Shown: positions 9,563 to 18,241, counted from the first letter of the stretch. The stretch is 64,000 bases of DNA from Streptomyces sp. CNQ-509 (GCF_001011035.1 NZ_CP011492.1:5749001-5813000), one strand, 5' to 3'. Numbers and translations are program-made. Notes: generated by a model not told the origin, from the sequence alone.

Positions 9563-10135
9563 ATGGTCAACCTCACGCGGATCTACACCCGTACCGGAGA
9601 CAAGGGCACCACCGCCCTCGGCGACATGAGCCGGGTGCCCAAGACCGACCCGCGGATCTCCGCGTACGCCGACGCCAACGAGGCCAACGCCGTCATCGGC
9701 ACCGCCCTCGCGCTCGGCGGGCTGTCCGAGGAGGTCGCCCGCGTCCTCACCCGGGTGCAGAACGACCTCTTCGACGTCGGCGCCGACCTCTCCACGCCCG
9801 TGCGGCCCGACCCGGAGTTCCCGCCGCTGCGGGTCGAGCAGGAGTACGTCGACCGGCTGGAGGCCGACTGCGACCGCTTCCTCGCCGGTCTGGAGAAGCT
9901 GCGCAGCTTCATCCTCCCCGGCGGCACCCCGGGCGCGGCGCTGCTGCACCAGGCGTGCACGGTGGTGCGCCGGGCCGAGCGGTCGACGTGGGCCGCCCTG
10001 GAGGTCCACGGCGAGACCATGAACCCGCTGACGGCCACGTACCTCAACCGGCTATCGGATCTGCTCTTCATCCTTGCGCGCACCGCCAACAAGGCGGTCG
10101 GGGACGTGCTGTGGGTGCCCGGCGGCGAACGCTGA
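9563..10135 (+). CDS. Cob(I)alamin adenosyltransferase, PduO type
   Basis: A 190-residue ATP:corrinoid adenosyltransferase that makes coenzyme B12 from cob(I)alamin and ATP. The N-terminal ATP-binding motif is complete (IYTRTGDKGTT at residues 7–17), followed by the five-helix bundle with VQNDLFDVGADL near 66–77, RRAERSTW near 136 and LNRLSDLLFILAR near 157–169. Length is typical. The product is the cofactor needed by the mutase encoded at 37.6 kb, whose chaperone MeaB is at 23.8 kb. The ATG at 9563 begins the conserved sequence. Its last 84 bp overlap the convergent membrane-protein gene. Confidence 0.96.
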   Translation: MVNLTRIYTRTGDKGTTALGDMSRVPKTDPRISAYADANEANAVIGTALALGGLSEEVARVLTRVQNDLFDVGADLSTPVRPDPEFPPLRVEQEYVDRLEADCDRFLAGLEKLRSFILPGGTPGAALLHQACTVVRRAERSTWAALEVHGETMNPLTATYLNRLSDLLFILARTANKAVGDVLWVPGGER

Positions 10136-10701
10136 GCCGTCCCGCCCGTCCTCCGGCTCCACCGCGCCCGCGGGACGCTGCTTGGGGAAGACCGTGTAGC
10201 TCACGGCGATGACCAGGTTGATGCCGATGACGAAGAGCATCCGCATCTGCCACGCCCGCAGCGACTCGGTTCCGCCGTCGTCGCCCACGTACCAGACGGC
10301 GCCCTGCAGCAGCGCGATCGCGATGCCGCTCGCCAGGATCCAGCGGACGGCGACCGACCACTCGTGCCGCGCCCGCGCCATCCCGTACCTCGGCGGCTTC
10401 ACCGGCGGCGGCCCGCCCGCGAAGCGGTGCGCGAAGCGGGCGTCGACCCAGCGGATCGTCGACGGGCCGAGCGCGACGGAGAAGCCGATGTACACCGCGG
10501 CGAGACCGTGCTTCCAGTCCGGCTCCGCGCCGTTCTTCAGGTCGATCGCCGTGACGACCAGCAGCACGACCTCCAGGAGCGGCTCGCACAGCAGCACGGC
10601 GGCGCCCAGCCGCGGCTTCCGCACGAGATAACGCAGCGCGAGCCCGGCCGCGAGCAGCACCCAGAAGGCGACCTCGCAGACGATGATGAGCGTGACGACC
10701 A
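10052..10701 (-). CDS. Integral membrane protein of unknown function
   Basis: A 216-residue protein with about five predicted membrane segments (first at residues 2–23, then about 32–52, 62–85, 118–140 and 158–177) and a hydrophilic Arg/Glu-rich C-terminus. GTG 10701 is chosen because GGGAGAGC lies upstream and the first membrane helix starts immediately; the longer reading to 10882 adds only Arg-rich sequence. No catalytic motif is visible. The stop lies inside the 3′ end of the convergent adenosyltransferase gene, giving an 84-bp tail-to-tail overlap. Function unknown. Confidence 0.78.
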
Positions 10702-10869
10702 CGGTGTGCTCTCCCTTCCCCGTCCTCCCTTCCAGGCTCCCGCCCGCCGCGCGCGGGCACGTCGTCGTACGCGACGATCCCGGACTGCATCCTTCGATGT
10801 AGCCCCCGCCCGCCCGAAGCCGCCCGCGATACGGAGGCCGCCGGGGCCCCGGCCGTGTTTGATGGGGGA

Positions 10870-12141
10870 GTGACCAGCGCACGCCCCTCGCTCCGGCCGC
10901 ACCGCGACGACGTACTCATCGCGGTCGCCGGCCTGCTCGGCGGGGTGGCGCTGTGGGCGCTCGGGCTGCACACCCAGGGCGGGCGGCCGTTCCACGACTC
11001 GCGGCTCACGCTGATCCCGCTCGCCGTCATGTGCGGCGCGGAACTGCTGCGCCGGAGCCGGCCGGTGACCGCGCTGGGCATCGCGCTCGTCGCCGTCGTC
11101 GCCGACCAGTTCACGTGGGGCACGCTGGCCACCATCCTGATGTTCACGGACCTGATGTACGCGGGCGTGCTCTACGGCACCGCGACCGCGGCCCGCTGGA
11201 TCCCGCGGGCCTCCGCCGGGCTCACCGTGGTCTCGACCATCGTCGTGCTGGCCGTCTTCCAGGACCGGGCCGCGATCCTCATCGGCGTCGCCGTCGGCCT
11301 CATCACGCTCGCCCCCGCCACCACCGGCGTCGCCGTACGCTCGCACCGCCAGGCCGCCGACGCCGCCCGGCTGCGGGCGCAGCAGACCGCGCTGCTCGCG
11401 GAGCTGGACCGGCGCGAGGCCGTCGGCGCCGAGCGCGCCCGGATGGCCCGCGAGCTCCACGACATGGTGGCCAACCACCTCTCCGCCATCGCCATCCACG
11501 CCACCGCCGCCCAGTCCATCGACGACCGGACGGCGTCCCGGGAGGCGCTGTCCGTCATCCGCGAGAACAGCGTGCAAGGGCTGGCGGAGATGCGCCGCCT
11601 CATCGGCCTGCTGCGCGCCGCCTCCGACGCCGGCGGCGCGGATGCCGCGCCGGCGGCGGCCCCGACGCTGGCCGGGCTGGCCGCGCTGGTGGAGCAGGCC
11701 CGCGTCAACGGCGCCGCCAGCGGCCTCGGCTTCGCCCTCGACGACGCCCGCGACCCGGGTGCGCCGCTGCCCGCGCCGGTGGAGCTGGCCGCGTACCGCA
11801 TCGTGCAGGAGTCGCTGACGAACGCGCTCAAGCACGCCGCCCCCGGGGAGGTACGGGTCGCGCTCGCCGGGCCCGAGCCGCTGACGGTGGCGGTGACCAG
11901 CCCGCTGGGCGAGGGGCGGCAGCAGGACGGGCGGCCGGGCGCCGGGCCCGTGCCGCGGGCGCCCGGCTCGGGCGCCGGGCTGATCGGCATGGAGGAGCGC
12001 GTGGCCCTGCTGGGCGGCTCGTTCACCGCCGGACCGGAGGACGGCGGCGCCGGACCCGGCGCCGGCAAGTGGTGGGTCGTGCGGGCCGGGCTGCCCACCG
12101 GCGAGGACACCACCGCACCGCAACGGAGGAACCATGGCTGA
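10870..12141 (+). CDS. Two-component sensor histidine kinase, HisKA_3 (NarL partner) type
   Basis: About 423 residues. Six hydrophobic segments span roughly 14–150, then a coiled linker, then HisKA_3 with MARELHDMVANHLSAI; His197 is the phosphorylated residue. The ATPase domain has the N-box ESLTNALKHA near 317–326 and the G-box GLIGMEERV near 371. It senses something at or in the membrane and phosphorylates the downstream regulator. The start is uncertain: GTG 10870 has GGGGGA too close, and GTG 10855 is an alternative. Its stop TGA (12139–12141) lies in the TGA copied on both sides of an inserted 208-bp element; originally the regulator's start codon overlapped this stop. Confidence 0.9.
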   Translation: MTSARPSLRPHRDDVLIAVAGLLGGVALWALGLHTQGGRPFHDSRLTLIPLAVMCGAELLRRSRPVTALGIALVAVVADQFTWGTLATILMFTDLMYAGVLYGTATAARWIPRASAGLTVVSTIVVLAVFQDRAAILIGVAVGLITLAPATTGVAVRSHRQAADAARLRAQQTALLAELDRREAVGAERARMARELHDMVANHLSAIAIHATAAQSIDDRTASREALSVIRENSVQGLAEMRRLIGLLRAASDAGGADAAPAAAPTLAGLAALVEQARVNGAASGLGFALDDARDPGAPLPAPVELAAYRIVQESLTNALKHAAPGEVRVALAGPEPLTVAVTSPLGEGRQQDGRPGAGPVPRAPGSGAGLIGMEERVALLGGSFTAGPEDGGAGPGAGKWWVVRAGLPTGEDTTAPQRRNHG

Positions 12142-12349
12142 GAAGTCATCCGCAAACCCCCGGCGTTCGCCCGGAGGGCGGGCGCCGCAGGGGGCACCGC
12201 CCACGCACCCCGGGTGTAGGGGGAGTCTGGTGCCGTGCATCGCAAGGCGGAGGGTCGCCCTCATGCCGGGCGTATTCGGGCGATCCAGACAAGGCGGCGA
12301 GGTGCGGTGCCAGGCGTCGCGGCGCAGGCGGGGGTTTGCGGATGGCTTC
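12142..12349. mobile_element. 208-bp MITE-like element with 21-bp terminal inverted repeats and TGA duplication
   Basis: The left end starts GAAGTCATCCGCAAACCCCC at 12142; the right end (12329–12349) is its inverted copy, 20 of 21 bases identical. TGA flanks both ends (12139–12141 and 12350–12352). It encodes no transposase; the one open frame through it is 72 codons and ends at the right flank. Deleting the element plus one TGA fuses GGAGGAACC-ATGGCTGA to CGCCGCCCCG, giving a response-regulator start MADAAPPVRILV in frame with an 8-bp overlap of the kinase stop. That reconstruction is strong evidence for a real insertion. The interior is GC-rich and self-complementary. A 3-bp target duplication would suit some IS families (for example IS5/IS1031-type TNA targets), but no family is assigned. 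Confidence 0.82.
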
Positions 12350-13010
12350 TGACGCCGCCCCGCCCGTCCGGATCCTCGTCGCCGAGGACCAGCGGGCCGT
12401 ACGCGCCGGGCTCGTGCTCATCCTGCGCTCCGCCGCGGGCCTCACCGTCGTCGGCGAGGCCGCCGACGGCGAGGAGGCCGTGCGGCTGGCCCGCGAACTG
12501 CGGCCGGACGTCGTGCTGATGGACATCCAGATGCCCAAGCTCGACGGGGTGGCCGCGACCCGGCGGATCAGCGCCGAGGGGCTGGCGGACGTGCTGGTGC
12601 TGACGACGTTCGACCTCGACGAGTACGTCTTCGGCGCGCTGCGCGCCGGCGCCGCCGGCTTCCTGCTGAAGAACACCGAGGCGGACGCCCTGGTGGAGGC
12701 GGTACGCACCGTCGCCCGCGGCGAGGGCCTGATCGCCCCGGCCGTGACCCGGCGGCTGATCGCCGAGTTCGCGGGCGGTCGGCGGGCCCCGTCGCCGGAC
12801 GGCCCCGACCCGGCGGTCCTCGACGCCCTCACGCGGCGCGAGCGGGAGGTGCTGGCCTGCCTGGGGCAGGGCATGTCCAACGCGGACGTCGCGGCCCGGC
12901 TCGACATGGCGGAGGCCACGGTGAAGACGCACGTCAGCCGGCTGCTGGCGAAGCTGGGGCTGCGCAGCCGGGTGCAGGCGGCGGTGCTGGCGCAGGAGCT
13001 GGGTGTCTGA
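12342..13010 (+). CDS. NarL/FixJ-type response regulator with an element-supplied start
   Basis: A 222-residue regulator. The receiver domain spans about 8–125: the acidic pocket includes ED at 15–16, the phosphoacceptor is Asp61 in VVLMDIQMP, the Thr/Ser switch is in LTTF, and Lys is in FLLKN. The LuxR-type helix-turn-helix spans about 155–215 (LTRREREVLACL, then ATVKTHVSRLLAKL). It is the partner of the kinase just upstream. The present ATG at 12342–12344 lies inside the right terminal repeat of the 208-bp element, with GGGGG 7 bp upstream as a possible ribosome-binding site. The likely ancestral start was ATG 12134 with GGAGGA and translational coupling, now out of frame. Expression relative to the kinase may therefore be altered. 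Confidence 0.92.
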   Translation: MASDAAPPVRILVAEDQRAVRAGLVLILRSAAGLTVVGEAADGEEAVRLARELRPDVVLMDIQMPKLDGVAATRRISAEGLADVLVLTTFDLDEYVFGALRAGAAGFLLKNTEADALVEAVRTVARGEGLIAPAVTRRLIAEFAGGRRAPSPDGPDPAVLDALTRREREVLACLGQGMSNADVAARLDMAEATVKTHVSRLLAKLGLRSRVQAAVLAQELGV

Positions 13011-13076
13011 GCGGCCGGAAGCGGATCCCTTACGGCCGTTCCCGTACGGTCTCCGCCCCCGGCCGTCCGCGTGCGG

Positions 13077-14042
13077 TCAGACGTCGCGCTTCGACAGCAG
13101 CGCGAACGCCAGCAGGAGCATCCCGCCGGTGACGGCGGCCAGCAGGCCGAGGAGCCCCCAGCCGCCGATGTCCCCGTCGTCGAAGAACGGGATGCCGTAG
13201 AGCGAGGCGAGACCGCTGAGCGGGGAGAACTCGATCAGCTTGCGCTGGACGTCCCGCAGGCTCTCGGCCTGCATGAAGAGCGCGATGATCAGCGGCAGCA
13301 GGATGAAGCCGACCATGGTGGTGATGGCGCCCGCGGAGTGCCGCAGGATCGCGCCCACGGCCAGCGCGAGCAGGCCCAGCAGCGACACGTACAGGGCCGC
13401 GCCCACGGTGGCGTCGAACCACTGGCTGCTCGTGGCGATCAGCTCGCCGCTGTCGGAGACCGAGTCCTTGAACATCGGCTCGTTCATCTCGTACTCCGGC
13501 ACGGTCTGGCCGCCGAGGACCGCCGCGTGGACCAGCGCGGTGATCGCGCACGCCGCGGTGGTCAGCACGAAGGCCAGCACGAAGAAGACCACGGCCTTCG
13601 CCGCCAGCACCCGCCAGCGCTGGGGCGAGGCGGTGAGCGTGGTACGGATCATGCCCGTGCCGTACTCGGAGGTGATCACCAGCACGCCGAGGGTGACGAT
13701 GCAGATCTGGCCGAGCATCAGGCCGAAGAGGCCGCCGGAGAGCAGCGGTGCGCCCACCCACTCGTCGCTGCTCATCGCCAGCGCGATGAGGAAGCCGACG
13801 CCGACGACGAGCAGGAGCATGACGCCCAGCGTCCACATGGTGGAGCGCACCGAGCGGATCTTGGTCCACTCGGAGGCGAAGGCGTGGCCCAGGTGCGTCC
13901 TGACGATCGGGATGGGCGAGGAGTAGCCGCCGCCCGGGGGCGGGCCGGCCGGCGGCGCGGCGCCGGGGACGGGACCGGGAGCGGCGCCGGGCACCGGGGG
14001 CGCGCCGGGGGCGGGGGCGGAGGGCTGCGGAGGGTAGCTCAT
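13077..14042 (-). CDS. ABC-2 type transporter permease (second cassette)
   Basis: A 321-residue membrane protein. The first ~65 residues are Pro/Gly/Ala-rich and cytosolic. Six membrane helices follow, the first after the conserved FASEWTKIRSVRSTMWTL segment, and the protein ends at a basic KRDV. The fold is an ABC-2 exporter membrane subunit; the substrate is unknown. Its ATG overlaps the stop of the ATPase gene by 4 bp (ATGA at 14039–14042), so the two are translationally coupled. It is paralogous to the permease at 15365–16144. Confidence 0.9.
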   Translation of the reverse strand: MSYPPQPSAPAPGAPPVPGAAPGPVPGAAPPAGPPPGGGYSSPIPIVRTHLGHAFASEWTKIRSVRSTMWTLGVMLLLVVGVGFLIALAMSSDEWVGAPLLSGGLFGLMLGQICIVTLGVLVITSEYGTGMIRTTLTASPQRWRVLAAKAVVFFVLAFVLTTAACAITALVHAAVLGGQTVPEYEMNEPMFKDSVSDSGELIATSSQWFDATVGAALYVSLLGLLALAVGAILRHSAGAITTMVGFILLPLIIALFMQAESLRDVQRKLIEFSPLSGLASLYGIPFFDDGDIGGWGLLGLLAAVTGGMLLLAFALLSKRDV

Positions 14043-15214
14043 CGGGGGGTCTCACCTTCGCGCGGGGCGGGAGCGGCGGCGCCGGCCGGGCCCTGCGGCG
14101 CGGCCGGGGGTGGCGGCGGGGCGTACCCCTGCGGCGGGGGCGGGGCGTAGCCGGGCTGCACGCCGGGCGGCGGCATGCCGGGGCCGCCCTGCGGCATCCC
14201 GGGGGCGCCCATGGGCGGCGCGTAGCCGGGGCCGGGGGGCGTGTAGCCCTGCGCGGGCACCGGGCCCGCGGGCTGCTGCAGACCGGCGCGGTGGTCGACG
14301 GTGGAGCGGAAGTCCACCGCGCCCTGCGTCATCCGCATGTACGCCTCCTCCAGCGACGCCTCGTGCGGCGACAGCTCCCACAACTGGATCCGCGCGTCGT
14401 GAGCCAGGTCGCTGATCCGCGGCAGCGGCATCCCGCCCACGCGCAGCGCCCCGTCCTGCTCCTGCTGCACCTGCGCCCCCTCCTCGGTGAGCAGGGCGGT
14501 CAGCTTCTCCCGCAGGCCCTGCTCCCGGTCGGGGACGCGGACCCGGGCGAAGCTCGCCGAGTGCGTGCTGATGAAGTCCCGCACGCTCATGTCGGCCATG
14601 AGCTGGCCGCGGCCGATGACGATGAGGTGGTCGGCGGTGAGCGCCATCTCGCTCATCAGGTGGCTGGAGACGAAGATGGTGCGGCCCTCGCTCGCCAGCC
14701 GCTTCATCAGGTTGCGGATCCACAGGATGCCCTCGGGGTCGAGGCCGTTGACCGGCTCGTCGAAGAGGAGGATCTGCGGGTCGCCGAGGAGCGCGCCGGC
14801 GATGCCGAGGCGCTGGCCCATGCCGAGCGAGAAGCCCTTGGAGCGGCGCCCCGCGACCTCGCGCAGCCCGACCACGTCGAGCACCTCGTCGACGCGGCGC
14901 TGCGGGATGCCGGAGAGCTGGGCGACGCAGCGCAGGTGGTTGCGGGCGCTGCGGCCGCCGTGCACCGCCTTGGCGTCGAGCAGGGCGCCGACCTGGCGGG
15001 GGGCGTTGGGCAGCTTGCGGTACGGGTAGCCGCCCACGGTGACGCTGCCGCTGCTCGGCTCGTCGAGCCCGAGGATCATGCGCATCGTCGTCGACTTGCC
15101 CGCCCCGTTGGGACCCACGAAGCCGGTGATGACGCCCGGTTTGACGGTGAAGGAGAGGTTGTAGACGGCGGTCTTCCCGCCGTAGGTCTTCGTCAGACCC
15201 TGTGCTTCGATCAT
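14039..15214 (-). CDS. ABC transporter ATPase (second cassette)
   Basis: A 391-residue ATPase. Walker A GPNGAGKST lies at about 33–41, the signature FSLGMGQRLGIAG near 129–141, Walker B ILLFDEPVNGLDPEG near 148–162 and the H-loop SSHLMSE near 185. Residues 215–310 form a regulatory domain, and the last ~80 residues are Pro/Gly/Gln/Tyr-rich and disordered. The start is ATG 15214 with AGGGGGCC upstream, seven codons inside the longest reading. It is coupled to the downstream permease and closely resembles the ATPase at 16150–17160, so the pair arose by tandem duplication. Substrate unknown. Confidence 0.93.
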   Translation of the reverse strand: MIEAQGLTKTYGGKTAVYNLSFTVKPGVITGFVGPNGAGKSTTMRMILGLDEPSSGSVTVGGYPYRKLPNAPRQVGALLDAKAVHGGRSARNHLRCVAQLSGIPQRRVDEVLDVVGLREVAGRRSKGFSLGMGQRLGIAGALLGDPQILLFDEPVNGLDPEGILWIRNLMKRLASEGRTIFVSSHLMSEMALTADHLIVIGRGQLMADMSVRDFISTHSASFARVRVPDREQGLREKLTALLTEEGAQVQQEQDGALRVGGMPLPRISDLAHDARIQLWELSPHEASLEEAYMRMTQGAVDFRSTVDHRAGLQQPAGPVPAQGYTPPGPGYAPPMGAPGMPQGGPGMPPPGVQPGYAPPPPQGYAPPPPPAAPQGPAGAAAPAPREGETPR

Positions 15215-15364
15215 GTGGCCCCCTGCGTCGGACACGGGGGCGCAGCGACTTCCCGTCCCCCCTCAGGCTAAGAGGTTATCGGGACGCCTCCGGTTCCCGG
15301 CGGGCAGCCCGCCGGGCTGCCGGAAGAGGCATCGGGGGAGCGGCGAGGGGGCGACGGCCGGGGG

Positions 15365-16144
15365 TCAGGCGTCGCGCTTCTTCAGCACGAGGTACCCGCC
15401 GATCAGCGCAGCCGCCGTCCACGCGCACATGATGCCGAAGCCGCCCCACGGCCCGTACGGCGTCTCGTCGCTGTTCAGCGCGCCGGGCACCACCTGCATG
15501 ACCCGCGATCCCGCCTGGTCCGGCAGGTACTGCGCGACGTCCCTGGTGGCCGGGACGCCCGCAAGGATCGAGGAGATCAGGAAGAAGAAGGCCATCAGCA
15601 GGCCGAGGGAGAGCACGGTGCTGCGCAGCATCGCGGCGACGCCCATGGAGAACATCGCGATCACGCCCATGTACAGGCCGGCGCCGATGACGGCCCGCAG
15701 CACGTGCTCGTCGCCGATCGACGCCGCGTGGTCGCCGAGCAGGGACTGGCCGAGGAAGAACGTGAGGAAGCTGGTGAGCAGCCCGACGATCAGGGCGAGC
15801 AGGGTGGCGACGGCGATCTTCGAGACGTAGAACGTGGCACGCTGCGGTACCGCGGCCAGCGAGGTCTTGATCATGCCGGAGCTGTACTCGGTGCTGATCA
15901 CGAGCACGCCGAAGACGACCATCGCGAGCTGGCCGAGCATCATGCCGAAGAAGCTCACCAGGGTCGGGTCGAAGGTGAGCCGCTCGGCCTCCGAGAGGTC
16001 GTCGAAGGTGGCGTTCATGACGCCGGAGAGGAGCGCGCCCACCGCGGCGGTGAGGACCAGCGCGGCGGCCAGCGTCCAGATCGTGGAGCTGACCGTGCGG
16101 ATCTTGGTCCACTCCGACTTGAGCACTGCCGAGGGTGCTGCCAT
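15365..16144 (-). CDS. ABC-2 type transporter permease (first cassette)
   Basis: A 259-residue permease starting at ATG 16144, 5 bp after the upstream ATPase stop. It opens with the LKSEWTKIRTVSSTIWTL segment shared with its paralogue, then six membrane helices, with STEYSSGMIKTSLAAVPQR as the conserved cytosolic loop between helices 2 and 3 (the paralogue has TSEYGTGMIRTTLTASPQR). It ends LVLKKRDA. It forms an exporter with the ATPase at 16150. Substrate unknown. Confidence 0.9.
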   Translation of the reverse strand: MAAPSAVLKSEWTKIRTVSSTIWTLAAALVLTAAVGALLSGVMNATFDDLSEAERLTFDPTLVSFFGMMLGQLAMVVFGVLVISTEYSSGMIKTSLAAVPQRATFYVSKIAVATLLALIVGLLTSFLTFFLGQSLLGDHAASIGDEHVLRAVIGAGLYMGVIAMFSMGVAAMLRSTVLSLGLLMAFFFLISSILAGVPATRDVAQYLPDQAGSRVMQVVPGALNSDETPYGPWGGFGIMCAWTAAALIGGYLVLKKRDA

Positions 16145-16149
16145 GGCCG

Positions 16150-17160
16150 TCAGTCTCCCTTGCCCCACTGCGGACCCGGTGCGGGCGGCGCGTTCGGCGC
16201 GGGCGGCCCCGGGGGCGCGGCCCCGGCCGCCGCGGCGGCGTCCGGGTCGCTCAGATCGTGCGCGTGGTATTCGACCGCCTGGGCGGTCATCTGCATGAAA
16301 GCCTCCTCCAGGGAGGCCTGTTGCGGGCTCAGCTCGTGCAGCGTCACCCGGTGCTGCGCGGCCAGCTCGCCGACCGGCTCGGCCATGTCGGCGCCCTCGA
16401 CCTCGAACGCGCCGTCCTCGCGGAGGCTCACGGTCATCCCCGCCGCGCTCGCGGCGTCCTTGAACTGCTCGGGCTGCGGGGTGCGCACGCGCACGTACGA
16501 CCGCGAGTTCTCCCGGATGAAGCCGGCCATCGAGGTGTCGGCGAGCAGCTTGCCCTGGCCGATGACGACGAGGTGGTCGGCGGTGAGCGCCATCTCGCTC
16601 ATCAGGTGGCTGGAGACGAAGACCGTGCGGCCCTGGGCGGCCAGGCTCTTCATCAGGTTGCGGATCCAGTGGATGCCCTCGGGGTCGAGCCCGTTGACCG
16701 GCTCGTCGAACATCAGGATCTCGGGGTCGCCCAGCAGTGCGTACGCGATGCCGAGGCGCTGGCCCATGCCGAGCGAGAAGCCCTTGGACTTCTTCTTCGC
16801 CACCGCCGTGAGGCCGACGGTCTCCAGCACCTCGCTCACCCGGGCGGCCGGGATGCGGTTGCTCTGGGCCAGGCACAGCAGGTTGTTGTACGCGCTGCGG
16901 CCGCCGTGCATGTTCTTCGCGTCCAGGAGGGCGCCGATGTACTTCAGCGGCTCCTGGAGCTCGCGGTAGTGCTTGCCGTCGATGCGCACGGAACCGGACG
17001 TGGGGTTGTCGAGGTCGAGCATCATGCGCATCGTCGTCGACTTGCCGGCGCCGTTCGGACCGAGGAATCCGGTGATCATGCCCGGCCGCACCTGGAAGGT
17101 CAGGTGGTCCACGGCGAGCTTGTCGCCGTACCGCTTGGTCAGCCCCTCCAGTTCGATCAT
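16150..17160 (-). CDS. ABC transporter ATPase (first cassette)
   Basis: A 336-residue ATPase with Walker A GPNGAGKST near 33–41, signature FSLGMGQRLGIAY near 129–141, Walker B ILMFDEPVNGLDPEG and H-loop SSHLMSEMALTAD. The C-terminal ~35 residues are Ala/Pro-rich. It is the first gene of the minus-strand four-gene ABC block; the permease follows with a 5-bp gap. No regulator is linked. The ATG at 17160 begins the conserved MIELEGLTKRYG. Confidence 0.93.
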   Translation of the reverse strand: MIELEGLTKRYGDKLAVDHLTFQVRPGMITGFLGPNGAGKSTTMRMMLDLDNPTSGSVRIDGKHYRELQEPLKYIGALLDAKNMHGGRSAYNNLLCLAQSNRIPAARVSEVLETVGLTAVAKKKSKGFSLGMGQRLGIAYALLGDPEILMFDEPVNGLDPEGIHWIRNLMKSLAAQGRTVFVSSHLMSEMALTADHLVVIGQGKLLADTSMAGFIRENSRSYVRVRTPQPEQFKDAASAAGMTVSLREDGAFEVEGADMAEPVGELAAQHRVTLHELSPQQASLEEAFMQMTAQAVEYHAHDLSDPDAAAAAGAAPPGPPAPNAPPAPGPQWGKGD

Positions 17161-17224
17161 GCGCTAACCCTAGGCGGCGAGGTCATCGAACGCATCTCCT
17201 GGGAGCAATCGACACAACCGGATT

Positions 17225-17300
17225 GGCGCCCTCCGCCAGTGGGGCGGAGGGCGCCGGAGACGTACCGTGCGGCCGGGCGGGGCGATCCGCCCGGCCGCAC
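17225..17300. terminator. Two tandem hairpins after filP
   Basis: Hairpin 1 has 13-bp perfect arms (17225–17237 and 17243–17255, loop AGTGG). Hairpin 2 has 14-bp perfect arms (17267–17280 and 17287–17300, loop GGCGAT). They fill the gap between the filP stop and the ABC start; hairpin 2 is 5 bp past the filP stop. This is a strong termination region separating the two minus-strand units. Confidence 0.82.
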
Positions 17301-17305
17301 CGGAC

Positions 17306-18241
17306 TCAGCGGGACTGCTGGGCGGGCACGCCCGGCTTGTCCTCCACGTCGTCCATCCCGGTCTGGGCGGCGACCTGCGCGCCGGTCAGCGTCGCCAGCA
17401 TCTCGCGGACGTTGGTGAGCTGGGCGTTGATGCTGTCGCGGCGGTTGGTGAGCGCCGCCAGCTCGCGCTCCGACTCGCTGCGGATCCGCTCGGCCTTGGC
17501 GTTCGCGTCCGCCACGATGTCCTCGGACTGGCGCTGCGCGGTCTCGACCGTCTGCCGGGCACGGCGCTCGGCGTCGGTACGCAGCTTCTCGGCCTCCAGG
17601 CGGAGCTGCTCGGCGCGGTGCTCGATCTCCGCGAGCCGCTTCTCGGCCTTGGCCTGACGGGAGGCGAGGTCGCGCTCGGACTGCTCCCGGCGCTTGGCGA
17701 GGTTCGTCTCGAAGTCCGCGGCGGCCTGGGCGGCCTTGGCGCGGGTCTCCTCGAAGAGGGTGTCCGCCTCCTCGCGCTTCGACTGCGCGTCCTTCTGCGC
17801 CTCGGCACGCAGCCCGCTGGCCTCGCCCTTCGCCTTCTCGACGATCCGGGCGCCCTCCTCCTCGGCCTTCGCCTTGCGCTCGGCGGCGAACGCCTCGGCG
17901 TCGTTGCGCACCTGCTGCGCGGCCGACTCGGCGAGCTCGCGGTGCTGGTCGGCGGCGCGGCGGGCCTCCTCGCGCAGGTCCTTGGCCTCTTCCTCGGCGA
18001 GCCGCAGGATCTTCTCCACCCGGGCACCGAGGCCGGCGTACGACGGCTCGGAGTCGGCGATCTGCGCCTGTGCGTTCTGCGTCTCGAGGTGAAGCTCCTC
18101 GATCCGCTTCTCAAGAGAGGTGATGCGCGAGAGGGCACTGTCGCGGTCGGCTACGAGCTTGGTGATCCGTTCGTCCACCTGCTCGCGGTCGTATCCGCGC
18201 CTTGCGAACTCGAAACCGAAGGGGTTGGCAGTGTCGCTCAT
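17306..18241 (-). CDS. filP: Coiled-coil filament protein FilP
   Basis: A 311-residue protein, almost entirely coiled coil, rich in Ala, Glu, Arg and Gln. A short N-terminal DivIVA-like motif (GFEFARRGYDREQVDERITKL) precedes the rod, and a short non-helical tail ends PGVPAQQSR. FilP forms intermediate-filament-like networks behind hyphal tips and works with Scy and DivIVA in polar growth. The neighbouring scy gene upstream on the same strand confirms the identity. Older annotations call it a cellulose-binding protein. ATG 18241 has AGGA upstream. Confidence 0.93.
   Translation of the reverse strand: MSDTANPFGFEFARRGYDREQVDERITKLVADRDSALSRITSLEKRIEELHLETQNAQAQIADSEPSYAGLGARVEKILRLAEEEAKDLREEARRAADQHRELAESAAQQVRNDAEAFAAERKAKAEEEGARIVEKAKGEASGLRAEAQKDAQSKREEADTLFEETRAKAAQAAADFETNLAKRREQSERDLASRQAKAEKRLAEIEHRAEQLRLEAEKLRTDAERRARQTVETAQRQSEDIVADANAKAERIRSESERELAALTNRRDSINAQLTNVREMLATLTGAQVAAQTGMDDVEDKPGVPAQQSR

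Noticed and set aside
10052..10135. 84-bp tail-to-tail overlap as a sign of annotation error
   Set aside because: Both genes have good starts and recognisable features; convergent overlaps of this size occur in compact genomes.
12134..12352. 72-codon ORF through the 208-bp element
   Set aside because: It begins at the old regulator start and simply runs through element DNA; best read as a relic, not a gene.
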